Origin: JANQFV01 sp964468185
Lineage (GTDB): Bacteria > Planctomycetota > Phycisphaerae > UBA1845 > Fen-1342
Reading direction: 5' to 3'
Length of the DNA stretch: 64,000 nucleotides
NCBI GenBank assembly: GCA_964468185.1
Contig: CAYXTR010000005.1
Location: 102,805 to 166,804 of the forward strand
Below are positions 18,523 through 28,014 of the stretch, one piece after another. Each line of letters starts with the position of its first letter. The stretch's first letter is position 1. A program made the position numbers and the translations under genes. Below the pieces are notes generated by a model. That model was not told the DNA's origin. It searched no databases and saw only the letters and a list, made by a program, of their open reading frames with translations.

Positions 18523-20211
18523 ATGAAGACCTCGCTGTTGACGATCGTATCACTTCTAACAGTATGCCTGCTCATTCTGGGATGTGATGGTAACTTGCTG
18601 GGGCCAATCGTCGGTCCACAGGGCACTGAGAACTCGTCCGCGCCCGGTGAGAACGACGCCGACAGTGATACAGCCCCCGACGATCAGGAAGAGCCCGATG
18701 ACGACGCTGATTCGGGCGGTGTCAAGCTGACGGGACGCATTCTGCTGGAACCAGAGACGGGCACGGCGCTGCCGCGCAGCAAGGAAGTGCCGGAGCAGCC
18801 GTATACGGTTGTGGCCCAGAGCGATGCGACCGGCGAGTTGTTCCGGGTGGAAACGGACGACAATGGCGATTTCGAACTGGAGCTGCCGGAGTCAGAAATG
18901 GGCAACACCTTTGTTGTCAGTGTGCTCGGTCCGGATAGCCGGGCTGTGGGGCCGGTGTTGATGGGTGCGAACGGGACGGACGGGCAGACGGGTGTGACGA
19001 TGTCGCGCGACGCCGGCCTGGGAACCATGCTCGTGCCGGGTGATCCCACTGCGGGCGTGATGCAACCGGGAAGTGATGGCGACGTGGCCGAGTTGATTGA
19101 TGAGGATCTGACGGTGCGGCTGAATGCAGACGGTGTTCCGGTCGGTGTAGACCTGTACGGCCGAGGTACCGACGCCCAGAGCGATGGCGCCGCGGCCGAG
19201 CGCATGGTCGACCCTGATCGTGATGGTCTGATCGATGTGTTTGATGCGGACGATGATGGCGACGGCATCGTGGACGACTTTGACGGCGACGGCGACGTTG
19301 GCGGCATGCCAGCCGATCTGAACGTCAACTTCTTCATGAACCTGAAGATCGATACGGGACATGCACCCACCTACTACAACGGAACGACGGCTGAGATTGA
19401 GCAGCGCCTTGCGCAGGACACGGTAATCACCTTTGAAGTGATGAATGACACGGCCGATACGAATCCGATCACGTCCGCCCGCTTGCTGGAGACGCCCGGC
19501 CCGGCCTACTTGTCCACGGCGACGCTGCTGGGCGGCGCGGGCGGCGGCTTGTGGTCAGAGCGTGACTATGCGTTCACGCAGAATGAAGAGACCGGGCGGT
19601 TTGAGGCCTTCGCAGTGCCGAACGACCTGATGACTGCCGGCGATTCGTTCACGCTGGAAGTGATCTTCGCGGATGGCACCGTTCGACGTGTTACCCGCAT
19701 GATCAACTATGTGTTCAAGAACATCCCGATGTTGATGCAATATGGTAAGGATGGGGCATTGACGGACTTTGACGCGACCAGCACGACCATCAACGGTGAT
19801 AGCACGCACCCGATACCGTTTGACGGCAGCCAGGACCTCGTGCTGGTCTTCAAGCCGCCGATTGACGAGACCGGTGCGTACGTCACCGGCATGTACTACA
19901 CGTTCCATATGTTCTATCAATCTGCGGGCGACGGCCGGCAGCTCAACAGCGAGATGGATCTTGATGCGACGTTCCCGACGGACATTGATGGGTTTGAGAG
20001 TTTCGCAACGCAGTATCGTGTCGAGGAAGATGAGCTTGGCACATTGTCCGCGGAGAATACGTATACGGTGACGCTGCCGCCGGAGATCTTTCCGGACCAG
20101 GTCACCCTGAGCGACGGAACCGTTGAGGACGTGGCTGCGTACCAGGTGGACATCACGGCTGAGGCGCCGAGTGGCAATGCCGGTTTGATCCTGATTTTCG
20201 AGAAGCAGTAG
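18523..20211 (+). CDS. Lipoprotein with TSP3-type calcium repeats, function unknown
   Basis: A 562-residue lipoprotein (lipobox 'LLILGC') from ATG 18523 with AGGAG upstream. An acidic linker rich in Asp/Glu follows the lipobox, then a beta-domain ('VKLTGRILLEPETG', carboxypeptidase-regulatory-like), then 'DPDRDGLIDVFDADDDGDG', a thrombospondin type 3 calcium-binding run, and then a large beta-rich C-terminal domain with no motif I recognise. It is probably a surface-exposed calcium-binding protein. It has its own spacing from the genes on either side and is likely monocistronic. Confidence 0.72.
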   Translation: MKTSLLTIVSLLTVCLLILGCDGNLLGPIVGPQGTENSSAPGENDADSDTAPDDQEEPDDDADSGGVKLTGRILLEPETGTALPRSKEVPEQPYTVVAQSDATGELFRVETDDNGDFELELPESEMGNTFVVSVLGPDSRAVGPVLMGANGTDGQTGVTMSRDAGLGTMLVPGDPTAGVMQPGSDGDVAELIDEDLTVRLNADGVPVGVDLYGRGTDAQSDGAAAERMVDPDRDGLIDVFDADDDGDGIVDDFDGDGDVGGMPADLNVNFFMNLKIDTGHAPTYYNGTTAEIEQRLAQDTVITFEVMNDTADTNPITSARLLETPGPAYLSTATLLGGAGGGLWSERDYAFTQNEETGRFEAFAVPNDLMTAGDSFTLEVIFADGTVRRVTRMINYVFKNIPMLMQYGKDGALTDFDATSTTINGDSTHPIPFDGSQDLVLVFKPPIDETGAYVTGMYYTFHMFYQSAGDGRQLNSEMDLDATFPTDIDGFESFATQYRVEEDELGTLSAENTYTVTLPPEIFPDQVTLSDGTVEDVAAYQVDITAEAPSGNAGLILIFEKQ

Positions 20212-20616
20212 CGTTCGAGTTTCGATGTCGTGACGGTGAAGTGTCGAACGAGCAGCGGGTCAGCCTACGGGCTGGCCCGTTGGTTTGGTGTGCCGTGCGC
20301 GCTCGTGAGGGGGGACGCGCACATCGTCGTTGGGCGTGTCTTCTGCGCTTGCTATTTCGGGCAGCGAGGCGTAGTCGGTGGAGTTGAAAGGGGCGCGGTT
20401 GATTATCGGTCGCGCCTGAATTGAGCCGTAGCTGGTCGTTGAGTCGGTTTGCCTGGTCCGATATAGTTGTTGTAGCGGAGAGCGGTTGGGATATGTCGGC
20501 GGGGGCTGCGGATTTGCGGGTGTGCGCTGGCTGCGAATTCGGGCACACCCTGTGTGGGGCTTGGAGCCGACGGACGGAGAAGTCGTGTCGGCAGGAGGAG
20601 CGGAAAGGGCATTTCA
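20212..20616. other. 405-bp intergenic region with a promoter but no gene
   Basis: Apart from the promoter at 20439-20467 I see no gene here. Short frames in it have no family resemblance, and the last ~150 bp should be the 5' leader of the dockerin-tailed glycosidase-like gene. Confidence 0.5.
20439..20467 (+). promoter_or_regulatory. Candidate promoter for the dockerin-tailed glycosidase-like gene
   Basis: TTGAGT (20439-20444), a 17-nt spacer, then TATAGT (20462-20467). Transcription would begin near 20474, giving a leader of about 140 nt before the start at 20617. Confidence 0.5.
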
Positions 20617-22977
20617 ATGAGCTACCGCACTGGGATGGCGCTGCTGGCCGTATTGGTGTGCGCGGTATGCGCGCTGTCTGATAACTCCGGGGGGTTGGCT
20701 GACGGCGCGCTCGTGCCGCCGCCGGACGAATATGTCGATCATGTTACGTTTCCAGGTTCACCTTGCGCGTATGGCATGTGTGTATTGTCGGTGTCGGAGA
20801 GTGAGGGAGAAATCGTCATTGAGACGACGGGGGCGCGCTATGAGTTGACGTCGCATGCACTGCGATGTTATCAGAAGCTGAATGTCGTGGAGCTGGAGGG
20901 GGAGCGGCAGATCGCGACTTTGCAGTTTCAGCCGCCGCTGGACGACGTGGAACTCGTCAGTTGGTCGAGTGATGTGGCGGTAGTCTCGTCGGCAGCGCTC
21001 TGGCTGGGCTTCCAGGGGGATTCGATGGTGACGTTCTACAACCCGCTGAGCAGTATGGAGTATTTCGAGCTCGTGTCGGGGATTGATGCGGAGTGGTGGC
21101 AATACTCGACGGTGGGCAATCTCCTGGCGCAGGATGGCGTCGGGAGCTTCAGCACGGCGCGTGAGTGGGGTTCAGGGCTTGTGTTGAGTGAGACTAACTG
21201 CGCCGCGCTATGTCGGACGGGGAGTTCCTACTTGTACACGCTGGGACCGGGTGCCCGGCTGGCGTTTGCGGTGTCGCCAGGGCGCTATCTGAACCGTGAG
21301 CGGCTCTATAATGAGCTCGTGATTCATCGGGCGACACTTCCGACGGATGAAGAGATTGCGATGTGGGGCGCGTATGCAAACGTGTACGTTTACAGCGGTG
21401 GGTACGTCAATGGCACGGAGGTGTGGCCCTACGAGTTTGAGGATGAGGAGTATGTGCGCGAACGCTTTGCGGCCCTGCGTGCGGCGGGCTGGAAGACCGT
21501 ATCGTACATGAATACTCAGGCAGTCATGCAGTTTGAGACTGACATGGACGTCATTCTGGACTGGATGGAGCAGTTTGAGGGTGATTTCGGCATCGACGGC
21601 TGGTTTTTCGACGGCGTGTTCGTCGGTATGCCATGGACGTACTCGTACGAATTCCTGCGCCGGCTGCGGGGCCGCATCGGTCCGGATAGTCCGATTTACT
21701 CTCACACGACATTCAACGCCGGGACCGGTCTGCACCGCTTCGGATATCCATGGCTGGAGGGAGGGTATTCGGACTACATTCTGAAGGGTGAGAATCGGCT
21801 GATTCAGGGTCCGGACGATCCGTACATGCGTTATGTGATCAACCAGTATCGCGTGTCGAACGCCATCGGGACATTGAAGTGGAACGCAGCGGACATGACG
21901 CCGCGCGAGGCGCTGGCCGCGATGTTGCATTTTCACGGCAGTGCAAGGTGGTCGCCGTCCGGAGACGTGCAAGGGGAGCGTCTGCAGCGCCGGTCCGACC
22001 TGTGGGAGGGCTATTTCTATCCGCAACTCATGTATCGAAAGGCGTTGTGGGAGTTGGATATTCTGCCACTGACGATCAACTGGCCTTATCATGATGCTGA
22101 TGGCGACCAGCTTCCTGATGGGTGGGAGGAGTCGTATTTTGCGGGAGATCTTCTCAAACTGAATGGAGTGGAAGGTGCGGACTGGGATGCGGACGGGCTC
22201 AGCGATTTCGATGAGTGGGTGACCGCGGTGAATTGGCCGCTCGGAACGGATCCGACGGTCGGGGATACGGACGGTGACGGGTTGGAAGATGGTTGGGAGG
22301 TCCAGCATTGTTTTCACCCGATCGACGCTGATGAAGCCGACGATGATCCGGACGGGGATGGATTGAAAAACGTGCGGGAGCAGATGTTCGGGACGCAGCC
22401 GCGGAAGCTGGACACGGACGCGGATGGCTTGCCGGACGGGTGGGAGGTGCAGAACTTCTTCAATCCGCTCCTGCCGGCGGACGCTGCGATTGATGTTGAT
22501 CAAGACGGCCTCAACACGCTCGGTGAGTTTCAGGCGGGCAGTAACCCATGGAATCCGGATACGGACGGGGATGGGTGGCTGGATGGCACCGACAATTGTC
22601 CCGGGCATGAAAACCCGCTGCAGGCGGACTGTGACGATGATGGGTTCGGCGATGTTTGCACCATTGCAACCGGGCTGGGCGCGGACTGTAATGAGAATGG
22701 TGTGCCCGACTCGTGTGATATTGCGGAGGGGACGTCGCAGGATATCAATGGAGACGGGGTGCCGGACGAGTGTGATCAGCCGATCGTGCTGGGGGATTTG
22801 AATTGTGACGGTGAGATTGACTTTGATGACATTGAAGCGTTCGTCACGGCCCTGACCGGTGAGGAGGCGTACTACGCTCAGTTTCCGAGCTGCAATTGGC
22901 TTAACGGCGATTTCAATCTCAACGGCGTCGTGGACTTCGACGATATCGATCCCCTGGTGGCGCTGCTGTCCGGTTGA
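20617..22977 (+). CDS. Secreted glycosidase-like protein with TSP3 repeats and dockerin-like tail
   Basis: A 786-residue exported protein (signal 'GMALLAVLVCAVCAL'). Residues ~40-240 look like a beta-sandwich. The next ~230 resemble a TIM-barrel glycosidase ('FGIDGWFFDGVFVG', with candidate catalytic Asp, then 'GPDSPIYSHTTFNAG'). Then come at least six TSP3-like calcium repeats ('DTDGDGLEDGWEVQ', 'DTDADGLPDGWEVQ'), the 'DCNENGVPDSCD' and 'DINGDGVPDECD' block, and a paired EF-hand dockerin-like end ('LGDLNCDGEIDFDDIEAF' and 'FNLNGVVDFDDIDPL'). ATG 20617 has AAAGGG close upstream. The catalytic family is not recognised with certainty. It is probably a surface or cell-wall-bound polysaccharide-active protein. 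Confidence 0.7.
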   Translation: MSYRTGMALLAVLVCAVCALSDNSGGLADGALVPPPDEYVDHVTFPGSPCAYGMCVLSVSESEGEIVIETTGARYELTSHALRCYQKLNVVELEGERQIATLQFQPPLDDVELVSWSSDVAVVSSAALWLGFQGDSMVTFYNPLSSMEYFELVSGIDAEWWQYSTVGNLLAQDGVGSFSTAREWGSGLVLSETNCAALCRTGSSYLYTLGPGARLAFAVSPGRYLNRERLYNELVIHRATLPTDEEIAMWGAYANVYVYSGGYVNGTEVWPYEFEDEEYVRERFAALRAAGWKTVSYMNTQAVMQFETDMDVILDWMEQFEGDFGIDGWFFDGVFVGMPWTYSYEFLRRLRGRIGPDSPIYSHTTFNAGTGLHRFGYPWLEGGYSDYILKGENRLIQGPDDPYMRYVINQYRVSNAIGTLKWNAADMTPREALAAMLHFHGSARWSPSGDVQGERLQRRSDLWEGYFYPQLMYRKALWELDILPLTINWPYHDADGDQLPDGWEESYFAGDLLKLNGVEGADWDADGLSDFDEWVTAVNWPLGTDPTVGDTDGDGLEDGWEVQHCFHPIDADEADDDPDGDGLKNVREQMFGTQPRKLDTDADGLPDGWEVQNFFNPLLPADAAIDVDQDGLNTLGEFQAGSNPWNPDTDGDGWLDGTDNCPGHENPLQADCDDDGFGDVCTIATGLGADCNENGVPDSCDIAEGTSQDINGDGVPDECDQPIVLGDLNCDGEIDFDDIEAFVTALTGEEAYYAQFPSCNWLNGDFNLNGVVDFDDIDPLVALLSG

Positions 22978-23048
22978 CGACGCGGCCGGCTGCTTCTCCG
23001 CTACGGACCTGCTGGTCCTCTATCCAGCTTTCATGCTAAGATGGAGCC

Positions 23049-23747
23049 ATGAAAACCATAGGTCTGCTTGGCGGCATGAGCTGGGAGTCGACGACTGAAT
23101 ACTATCGTATGCTTAACCAGCATGTCGCAGCGCGCCTGGGCGGCCTGCACTCGGCGCGTTGCGTGCTGTGGTCGTTCGAGTTCGACGAAATCCACACGCT
23201 GCAGAAGATCGGCGATTGGGAGACGGCAACGCAGAAGATGGTTGAAGCGGGGCGGGCGCTGCAGCGTGCCGGGGCCGACTTTCTGATCATCTGCACCAAC
23301 ACCATGCACAAGATGGCGGATGAGTTGGAGGCGGCTGTTGGGTTGCCGCTGCTCCATATTGCTGACGCGACCGGAGCGCGGATCCGGCGAGCCGGCGTTC
23401 ACAAGGTGGGGCTCCTGGGTACGCAGTTCACGATGACGGAGGATTTCTGTCGCGGGCGACTGGCGGAGCGATATGACTTGGAGATTCTCATTCCTCGCGA
23501 AGCTGACCGGCAACTCGTGCATGACGTCATCTTTGGCGAGTTGTGTTGCGGGCAGGTGCTCGATCAGTCGCGGGCGGAGTTTCGACGCATCATCGACGAG
23601 TTTGCTGCGGCGGGGTGCGGCGGCGTGATTCTCGGGTGCACGGAGATTGGCCTCATGATTCACGACGAGGATAGTCCGATACAGGTTTTTGATACGACGA
23701 AGATCCACGCTGAAGCCGCCGCGCTATTGGCGCTGGATGGGGAGTAG
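23049..23747 (+). CDS. Aspartate/glutamate racemase family protein
   Basis: A 232-residue cofactor-independent racemase with both catalytic Cys in the expected contexts: 'IICTNTMHKM' and 'ILGCTEIGLM'. The N-terminal 'IGLLGGMSWESTTEYYRMLN' is typical of the YgeA/RacD subfamily, which interconverts L- and D-forms of Asp, Glu or other amino acids. The enzyme is cytoplasmic. The start is ATG 23049 after AAGATGGAG. It is a single gene ahead of the ammonia-lyase gene and could supply D-amino acids for the cell wall or act on other amino acids. The substrate is not predictable from sequence by eye. Confidence 0.9.
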   Translation: MKTIGLLGGMSWESTTEYYRMLNQHVAARLGGLHSARCVLWSFEFDEIHTLQKIGDWETATQKMVEAGRALQRAGADFLIICTNTMHKMADELEAAVGLPLLHIADATGARIRRAGVHKVGLLGTQFTMTEDFCRGRLAERYDLEILIPREADRQLVHDVIFGELCCGQVLDQSRAEFRRIIDEFAAAGCGGVILGCTEIGLMIHDEDSPIQVFDTTKIHAEAAALLALDGE

Positions 23748-23909
23748 CTGGGGCGGCGTGGGCCGCCGGGGACTGGTGGTGGTTCGACGCGCGGCGGTTG
23801 GTTCTGCTACAATGGTCTTTTCGCGTGTTGAACGCGTGGCAGGTGCTCGCTGTGTGCCGGCCTCGTGAGCACCCCCGCTCCTTCCTCGCCCGGCTTGAAG
23901 AGTGTGTCG

Positions 23910-25472
23910 ATGCAAGTCGTACTGGATGGGAATTCCCTTTCGATTGAGCAGCTTGTCAAGGTTGCCCGCGAGTGGGCCACCGTGTCGGTTTCGGACGCAG
24001 CTCGCCAGAAGGCGCAGCGTTCGCGTGATTTCCTCGAGCGTTGCGTGGAGGAGGGCCTTGCGATCTATGGCGTGACGACGGGCATTGGCGAGTTGGCGCG
24101 GGTGCGCATTTCGCCGGAGCAGAGTGCAGAGCTGAGTCGCCGGATCATCTACAGCCATTCAGCCGGCACGGGCGAGTTGTTTCCGGAGGACTCTGTCCGA
24201 GCGGCGATGACGTGCCGGGCCAATGTTCTGGCGAAGGGGTATTCGGGCGTACGACTGAAGTTGATTGACACCGTCCTGAACATGATCAACAAGGGAGTGA
24301 TTCCCGCGATCAACGAGAAGGGCTCGCTAGGCGTGTCGGGCGATTTGTCGCCGCTGTCGCAGTTCGCGGAAGTGGCCATTGGGGAGGGCCGGGCGTTCTA
24401 CAAGGGCGAGCTCATGTCGGGTGCGGAGGCGATGAAGCGGGCGGGCGTGGAGCCGACGGACCTCACCTTCAAGGAGGGGCTGGGGCTGATCAACGGTTCG
24501 CAGATGATGACCGGCGGGGCGGCGCTGCTGTGCTACGATGCCGAACGCGTGTTGAAGAACGCGGTGATTGCGGCGGCGATGACGCTGGATGCGCTGCGGG
24601 CGGTGGAGCGGGCGTTTGATCCGCGCATTCACATTCAGCGACCGTTCGGGGGGCAGAATTGCGTGGCCGCGAATCTGTTGCAGTTGTTTGCTGACAGCGA
24701 AATCATGGCGGACAAGACTGGTAAGGTACAGGATGGCTACAGTATTCGCTGCACGCCGCAGGCGCTGGGGCCGTCGTTCGACACGCTGGAGCACGCGCGT
24801 CGGGTCGTGCACACGGAGATGAATGCGGCGGCGGACAACCCGCTCTTCGATCCTGACAACCAGCAGTACTTTGCGGCGGGCAATTTTCATGGTCAGTGCA
24901 TTGGGTTTGCCGTGGACTTTCTATGCATCGCGATGTCGGAAGCCGCGAACCTGTCAGAGCGGCATACGAATCGTCTGCTGAATCCGACGCTGTCGGGCTT
25001 GCCGGACTTTTTGATCGAGGGCAATGGTCTGAACTCGGGGCTGATGGTGGCGCAGTACACGGCGGCGGCGTTGGTCAGTGAGAATAAGGTCTTGTCACAT
25101 CCGGCCAGCGTGGATTCGATCAGCGTGTCGGCGGATCAGGAGGATCATGTCAGCATGGGGCCGATCGCGGTACGCAAGTGCGGCGAGATTCTAAGGAATG
25201 TGCGCGGGGTTCTGGCGATCGAGATGATGGCCGCCGCGCAGGCGATGGATTTCCACAAGGGGAAGCAGCCGGGACGGGGTACGCGGATTGCGTACGAGTT
25301 GATCAGGGAGCAGGTGCCGTTCATGAAGGATGACCGCGTCATGTATCCGGATATCGAGGCGATACGCAGCCTCATCGATTCGAATACGCTTCTCGATACG
25401 GTTGAAGCGGAACTCGGTCCGTTGAAGATGGCGCGCGACATGGACTTGCCGGTACCGAACGTTCCGGTCTGA
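23910..25472 (+). CDS. MIO-type aromatic amino acid ammonia-lyase (HutH/PAL family)
   Basis: A 520-residue enzyme that eliminates ammonia from histidine or another aromatic amino acid. Family blocks are 'AIYGVTTGIGE' (catalytic Tyr loop), 'GLINGSQMMTGG', 'NPLFDPDNQQYFAAGNFHGQ' and 'SVSADQEDHVSMGP'. The cofactor-forming tripeptide sits in 'GSLGVSGDLSPL': Val-Ser-Gly in place of Ala-Ser-Gly. 'YSHSAG' resembles histidine ammonia-lyases. ATG 23910 gives 'MQVVLDGNSLSIEQL', the usual family start; the GTG at 23865 lacks a ribosome site. It is followed after 17 bp by a sensor kinase gene. No hutU, hutI or hutG is here, so a histidine-degradation role is not supported by context, and an aminomutase is possible. 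Confidence 0.88.
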   Translation: MQVVLDGNSLSIEQLVKVAREWATVSVSDAARQKAQRSRDFLERCVEEGLAIYGVTTGIGELARVRISPEQSAELSRRIIYSHSAGTGELFPEDSVRAAMTCRANVLAKGYSGVRLKLIDTVLNMINKGVIPAINEKGSLGVSGDLSPLSQFAEVAIGEGRAFYKGELMSGAEAMKRAGVEPTDLTFKEGLGLINGSQMMTGGAALLCYDAERVLKNAVIAAAMTLDALRAVERAFDPRIHIQRPFGGQNCVAANLLQLFADSEIMADKTGKVQDGYSIRCTPQALGPSFDTLEHARRVVHTEMNAAADNPLFDPDNQQYFAAGNFHGQCIGFAVDFLCIAMSEAANLSERHTNRLLNPTLSGLPDFLIEGNGLNSGLMVAQYTAAALVSENKVLSHPASVDSISVSADQEDHVSMGPIAVRKCGEILRNVRGVLAIEMMAAAQAMDFHKGKQPGRGTRIAYELIREQVPFMKDDRVMYPDIEAIRSLIDSNTLLDTVEAELGPLKMARDMDLPVPNVPV

Positions 25473-25489
25473 CGTTCCGGGAGCAGAGC

Positions 25490-27097
25490 ATGGCCAAGAA
25501 GAATGCGCGGTCACCGAGTGGCCCGCAAGCCCTGGCGGCGGTGACGGAAGTGCTGCGCGGAATCGTGACGAAAACAGGACGCCCACGCGTGGATCTGTTG
25601 GATTTGCTGACGACTCCGCTGCTTGTGCTGGATCATGCGGGGAGGATTGAATGGCTGAATACGGCGGCGGCAGAGATGATCGGAGGCACAGCGAAAGCGC
25701 TCCGCGGTCGGGCTTTTTGGGATACGCTCCCGGACGAAGTGGAGCGCGCGCGTGTTCGGGAGACGCTGGGTGACGTCTGTTCGGGCCATGCGATTCGTTC
25801 GTGGGAGTGTCAGTGGAGTCAGGGTGGCGATGTCGGCCGGGTGCGCTTCTGGTGCAAGCCGCTGCTCGACGCGGATGGACGCGTGGCGGCTGTGGTCGCT
25901 ACGGGTGTTGCCGGGGCGGACGGCGGGGCCGCAGAGCAGGCGTTGCGCGAATCGGAGGAAGAGCATCGTGTTGTGCTCTCAAACATCTCCGACGCGGTCT
26001 TCATCACGGACGAGCGGGGCGTTTTTACGTTCATTTGTCCCAACGTTGACGTGATTTTCCGGTGTTCGTACGCCGAGGTGCGTGAGGCTGGCAATATTAC
26101 GAAGCTGCTCGGCACGCCATTGGTGAGCCCTGACGAGTTGGAACGTGCAGGTGAGATTCAGAATATCGAGCACGTGATTACGGACAAGCAGGGTGACCCT
26201 CATACGCTACTGGTGAATGTGAAACGGGTGGCGATTCGGCAGGGCACGCGATTGTACACATGTCGCGACGTCACCGTGCGCAAGCAGATCGAGGAGTCTC
26301 TGGAGGAATACCGGGCCCGGCTGGCGCATGCGACGCGCGTCAGCACGGTAGGCGAGATGACCTCCGGGCTGGCTCACGAGCTGAATCAGCCGCTGTCGGC
26401 CATTGCGAATTTCTCGCAGGCGTGTGTGCGAAAGATCCGCGCCGGTCGGGCGACGCCCGAGGATCTCCTGCCCCACCTGGAGCAGGTGTCTGCACAAGCC
26501 CATCGTGCTGCGAGTATTATCCAACGCTTGCGCAGCCTCTTACGGCGTCGGACCGCCCGGCGCGCGCCGGCCGATTTGCACACCGTGGTCGGGGAGGCGC
26601 TCGAACTCGTTGAGCCGGCCGCCCGGCGGCAGGGTGTGCGCGTGGAACGTCTTTTCGAAGCTGGTCTGCCGCCCGTGGATGTGGATTCGATCAGCGTGCA
26701 GCAGGTGGTGATCAACCTGGTCCGCAATGCACTCGAGGCCTGTGGCAATCAGCCCCCACCGGCGCGGCACCTGGATGTAACCCTGGGCCAACTTGATGAG
26801 GGCCAAGCCATGGTATCGGTGACGGATCGGGGGCCGGGGCTGGCTGCCAAGGAGGCCGAGCGCATCTTCGAGCCATTTTTCACGACCAAGTCCGACGGCA
26901 TGGGGCTTGGCTTGTCCATCAGCAAATCGATCATTGAGGCTCATGAAGGGAGGTTATGGGCGGAACCGAATCCGTCGGGTGGTACGACCTTCAAGTTCAC
27001 ACTACCGATTTCACGGATTCGTGGTACACTGCGGCGGGAGGGGATCCAATCGGTGTCCGGGGCCGTTTCTGACCAGGGAGTTGCTGATGATCAGTAG
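25490..27097 (+). CDS. PAS-domain sensor histidine kinase (FixL-like)
   Basis: A 535-residue soluble kinase with no transmembrane helix. Two PAS domains (about 35-145 and 155-270; 'LLDLLTTPLLVLDHAGRIEW', 'VVLSNISDAVFITDERGVF') precede a HisKA domain with phosphoacceptor 'GLAHELNQPLSAI' and an HATPase domain with N box 'INLVRNALEA', 'VTDRGPGLA' and 'GMGLGLSISKSII'. It begins 17 bp after the ammonia-lyase stop codon and is followed by a FixJ-type regulator 87 bp on, so a cognate pair is likely. Haem-binding in the PAS domains cannot be judged by eye. The signal is unknown. Confidence 0.92.
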   Translation: MAKKNARSPSGPQALAAVTEVLRGIVTKTGRPRVDLLDLLTTPLLVLDHAGRIEWLNTAAAEMIGGTAKALRGRAFWDTLPDEVERARVRETLGDVCSGHAIRSWECQWSQGGDVGRVRFWCKPLLDADGRVAAVVATGVAGADGGAAEQALRESEEEHRVVLSNISDAVFITDERGVFTFICPNVDVIFRCSYAEVREAGNITKLLGTPLVSPDELERAGEIQNIEHVITDKQGDPHTLLVNVKRVAIRQGTRLYTCRDVTVRKQIEESLEEYRARLAHATRVSTVGEMTSGLAHELNQPLSAIANFSQACVRKIRAGRATPEDLLPHLEQVSAQAHRAASIIQRLRSLLRRRTARRAPADLHTVVGEALELVEPAARRQGVRVERLFEAGLPPVDVDSISVQQVVINLVRNALEACGNQPPPARHLDVTLGQLDEGQAMVSVTDRGPGLAAKEAERIFEPFFTTKSDGMGLGLSISKSIIEAHEGRLWAEPNPSGGTTFKFTLPISRIRGTLRREGIQSVSGAVSDQGVADDQ

Positions 27098-27184
27098 ATC
27101 ATCAGCGATGCGGCACGTGCAGCGCTCGATTTGCAACCAGCGCTGGATGGCATGAGGTTTGTGTCGAGTTCGGAGTATGGCATC

Positions 27185-27820
27185 ATGACACGCGATCCAA
27201 TCGTTTTCGTTGTCGATGACGATCAGGCCGTCCGGGATTCGCTTCAGGTTCTGGCTGAATCCGTGGGCTATCCGGTGATGGGGTTTGAGTCGGCGCAGGC
27301 CTTTCTGGACGCCTATGACCCGTCGTGGCCCGGCTGTCTGGTCCTGGATGTGCGTATGCGCGGCATGAGTGGGCTCGAGTTGCAGGAAGAGCTGTTGCGC
27401 CGCGAGATTCCCTTGCCGATCATCATGGTGACGGGCCACGGCGATATTCCGATGGCGGTGCGGGCCATGCGGTCCGGCGCGGTCGATTTTGTCGAGAAGC
27501 CGTACCGCGACCAGGTGCTGCTGGATCGTATTCAGCAGGCGATTGAGCTCGATACACAGCGCCGTGGCGTCCAGCAGCAGCGTACGGTGATTGAAGAGCG
27601 TATGCAGCGCCTGACGCCGCGGGAGAAGGAAGTGCTCGAGCTGGTCGTGGCCGGCAAGACGAACAAGGAGACGGCGAGTCAATTGGGGGTGAGTTTGCGG
27701 GCGGTCGAGTCACATCGGGCCCGGGTTATGGAACGCATGGAAGCCAACAGCGTGGCCGAGCTTGTGCAAATGGTGATCGTTGCGCAGGAGCAGGACAAGC
27801 CGCTTCCCGAGCACTCGTAA
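27185..27820 (+). CDS. FixJ/TodT-family response regulator with LuxR HTH
   Basis: A 211-residue two-domain transcription regulator. The receiver domain starts 'VFVVDDDQAVRDSLQVL', has phospho-acceptor Asp in 'CLVLDVRMRGMSG' and the switch Thr/Lys in 'MVTGHGD' and 'DFVEKPY'. The C-terminal LuxR-type helix-turn-helix reads 'LTPREKEVLELVVAGKTNKE' followed by 'GVSLRAVESHRARVM'. The start is ATG 27185 with GGAG upstream. Gene order makes it the partner of the PAS kinase. Possible targets are the adjacent ammonia-lyase and chemoreceptor genes, which is inference. Confidence 0.93.
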   Translation: MTRDPIVFVVDDDQAVRDSLQVLAESVGYPVMGFESAQAFLDAYDPSWPGCLVLDVRMRGMSGLELQEELLRREIPLPIIMVTGHGDIPMAVRAMRSGAVDFVEKPYRDQVLLDRIQQAIELDTQRRGVQQQRTVIEERMQRLTPREKEVLELVVAGKTNKETASQLGVSLRAVESHRARVMERMEANSVAELVQMVIVAQEQDKPLPEHS

Positions 27821-28014
27821 ATACCGAACCTTTCCCTTCGAAAAACGACCATTTGATGCGGTAATCGCATTTGGCCATGGGCGTGCGGTGTACCGATACC
27901 CCGTGTATCAGTCGGGGACTTTCTGCACGTGGCTGTGTGGGGGTCCCTGTGAGGACGCGTCGCGTTTGCTTGCGCGGCGGAAGACCGGCACCTGAGATAC
28001 TGGGAGCACGCGAC

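Noticed and set aside
21208..22608. A 466-codon leftward open frame inside the dockerin-tailed glycosidase-like gene
   Set aside because: Shadow frame with no signal, motif or ribosome site.
23783..23813. Promoter TTCGAC-19-TACAAT before the ammonia-lyase gene
   Set aside because: The -10 box is fair but the spacer is too long and the -35 poor; not strong enough to list as a feature.
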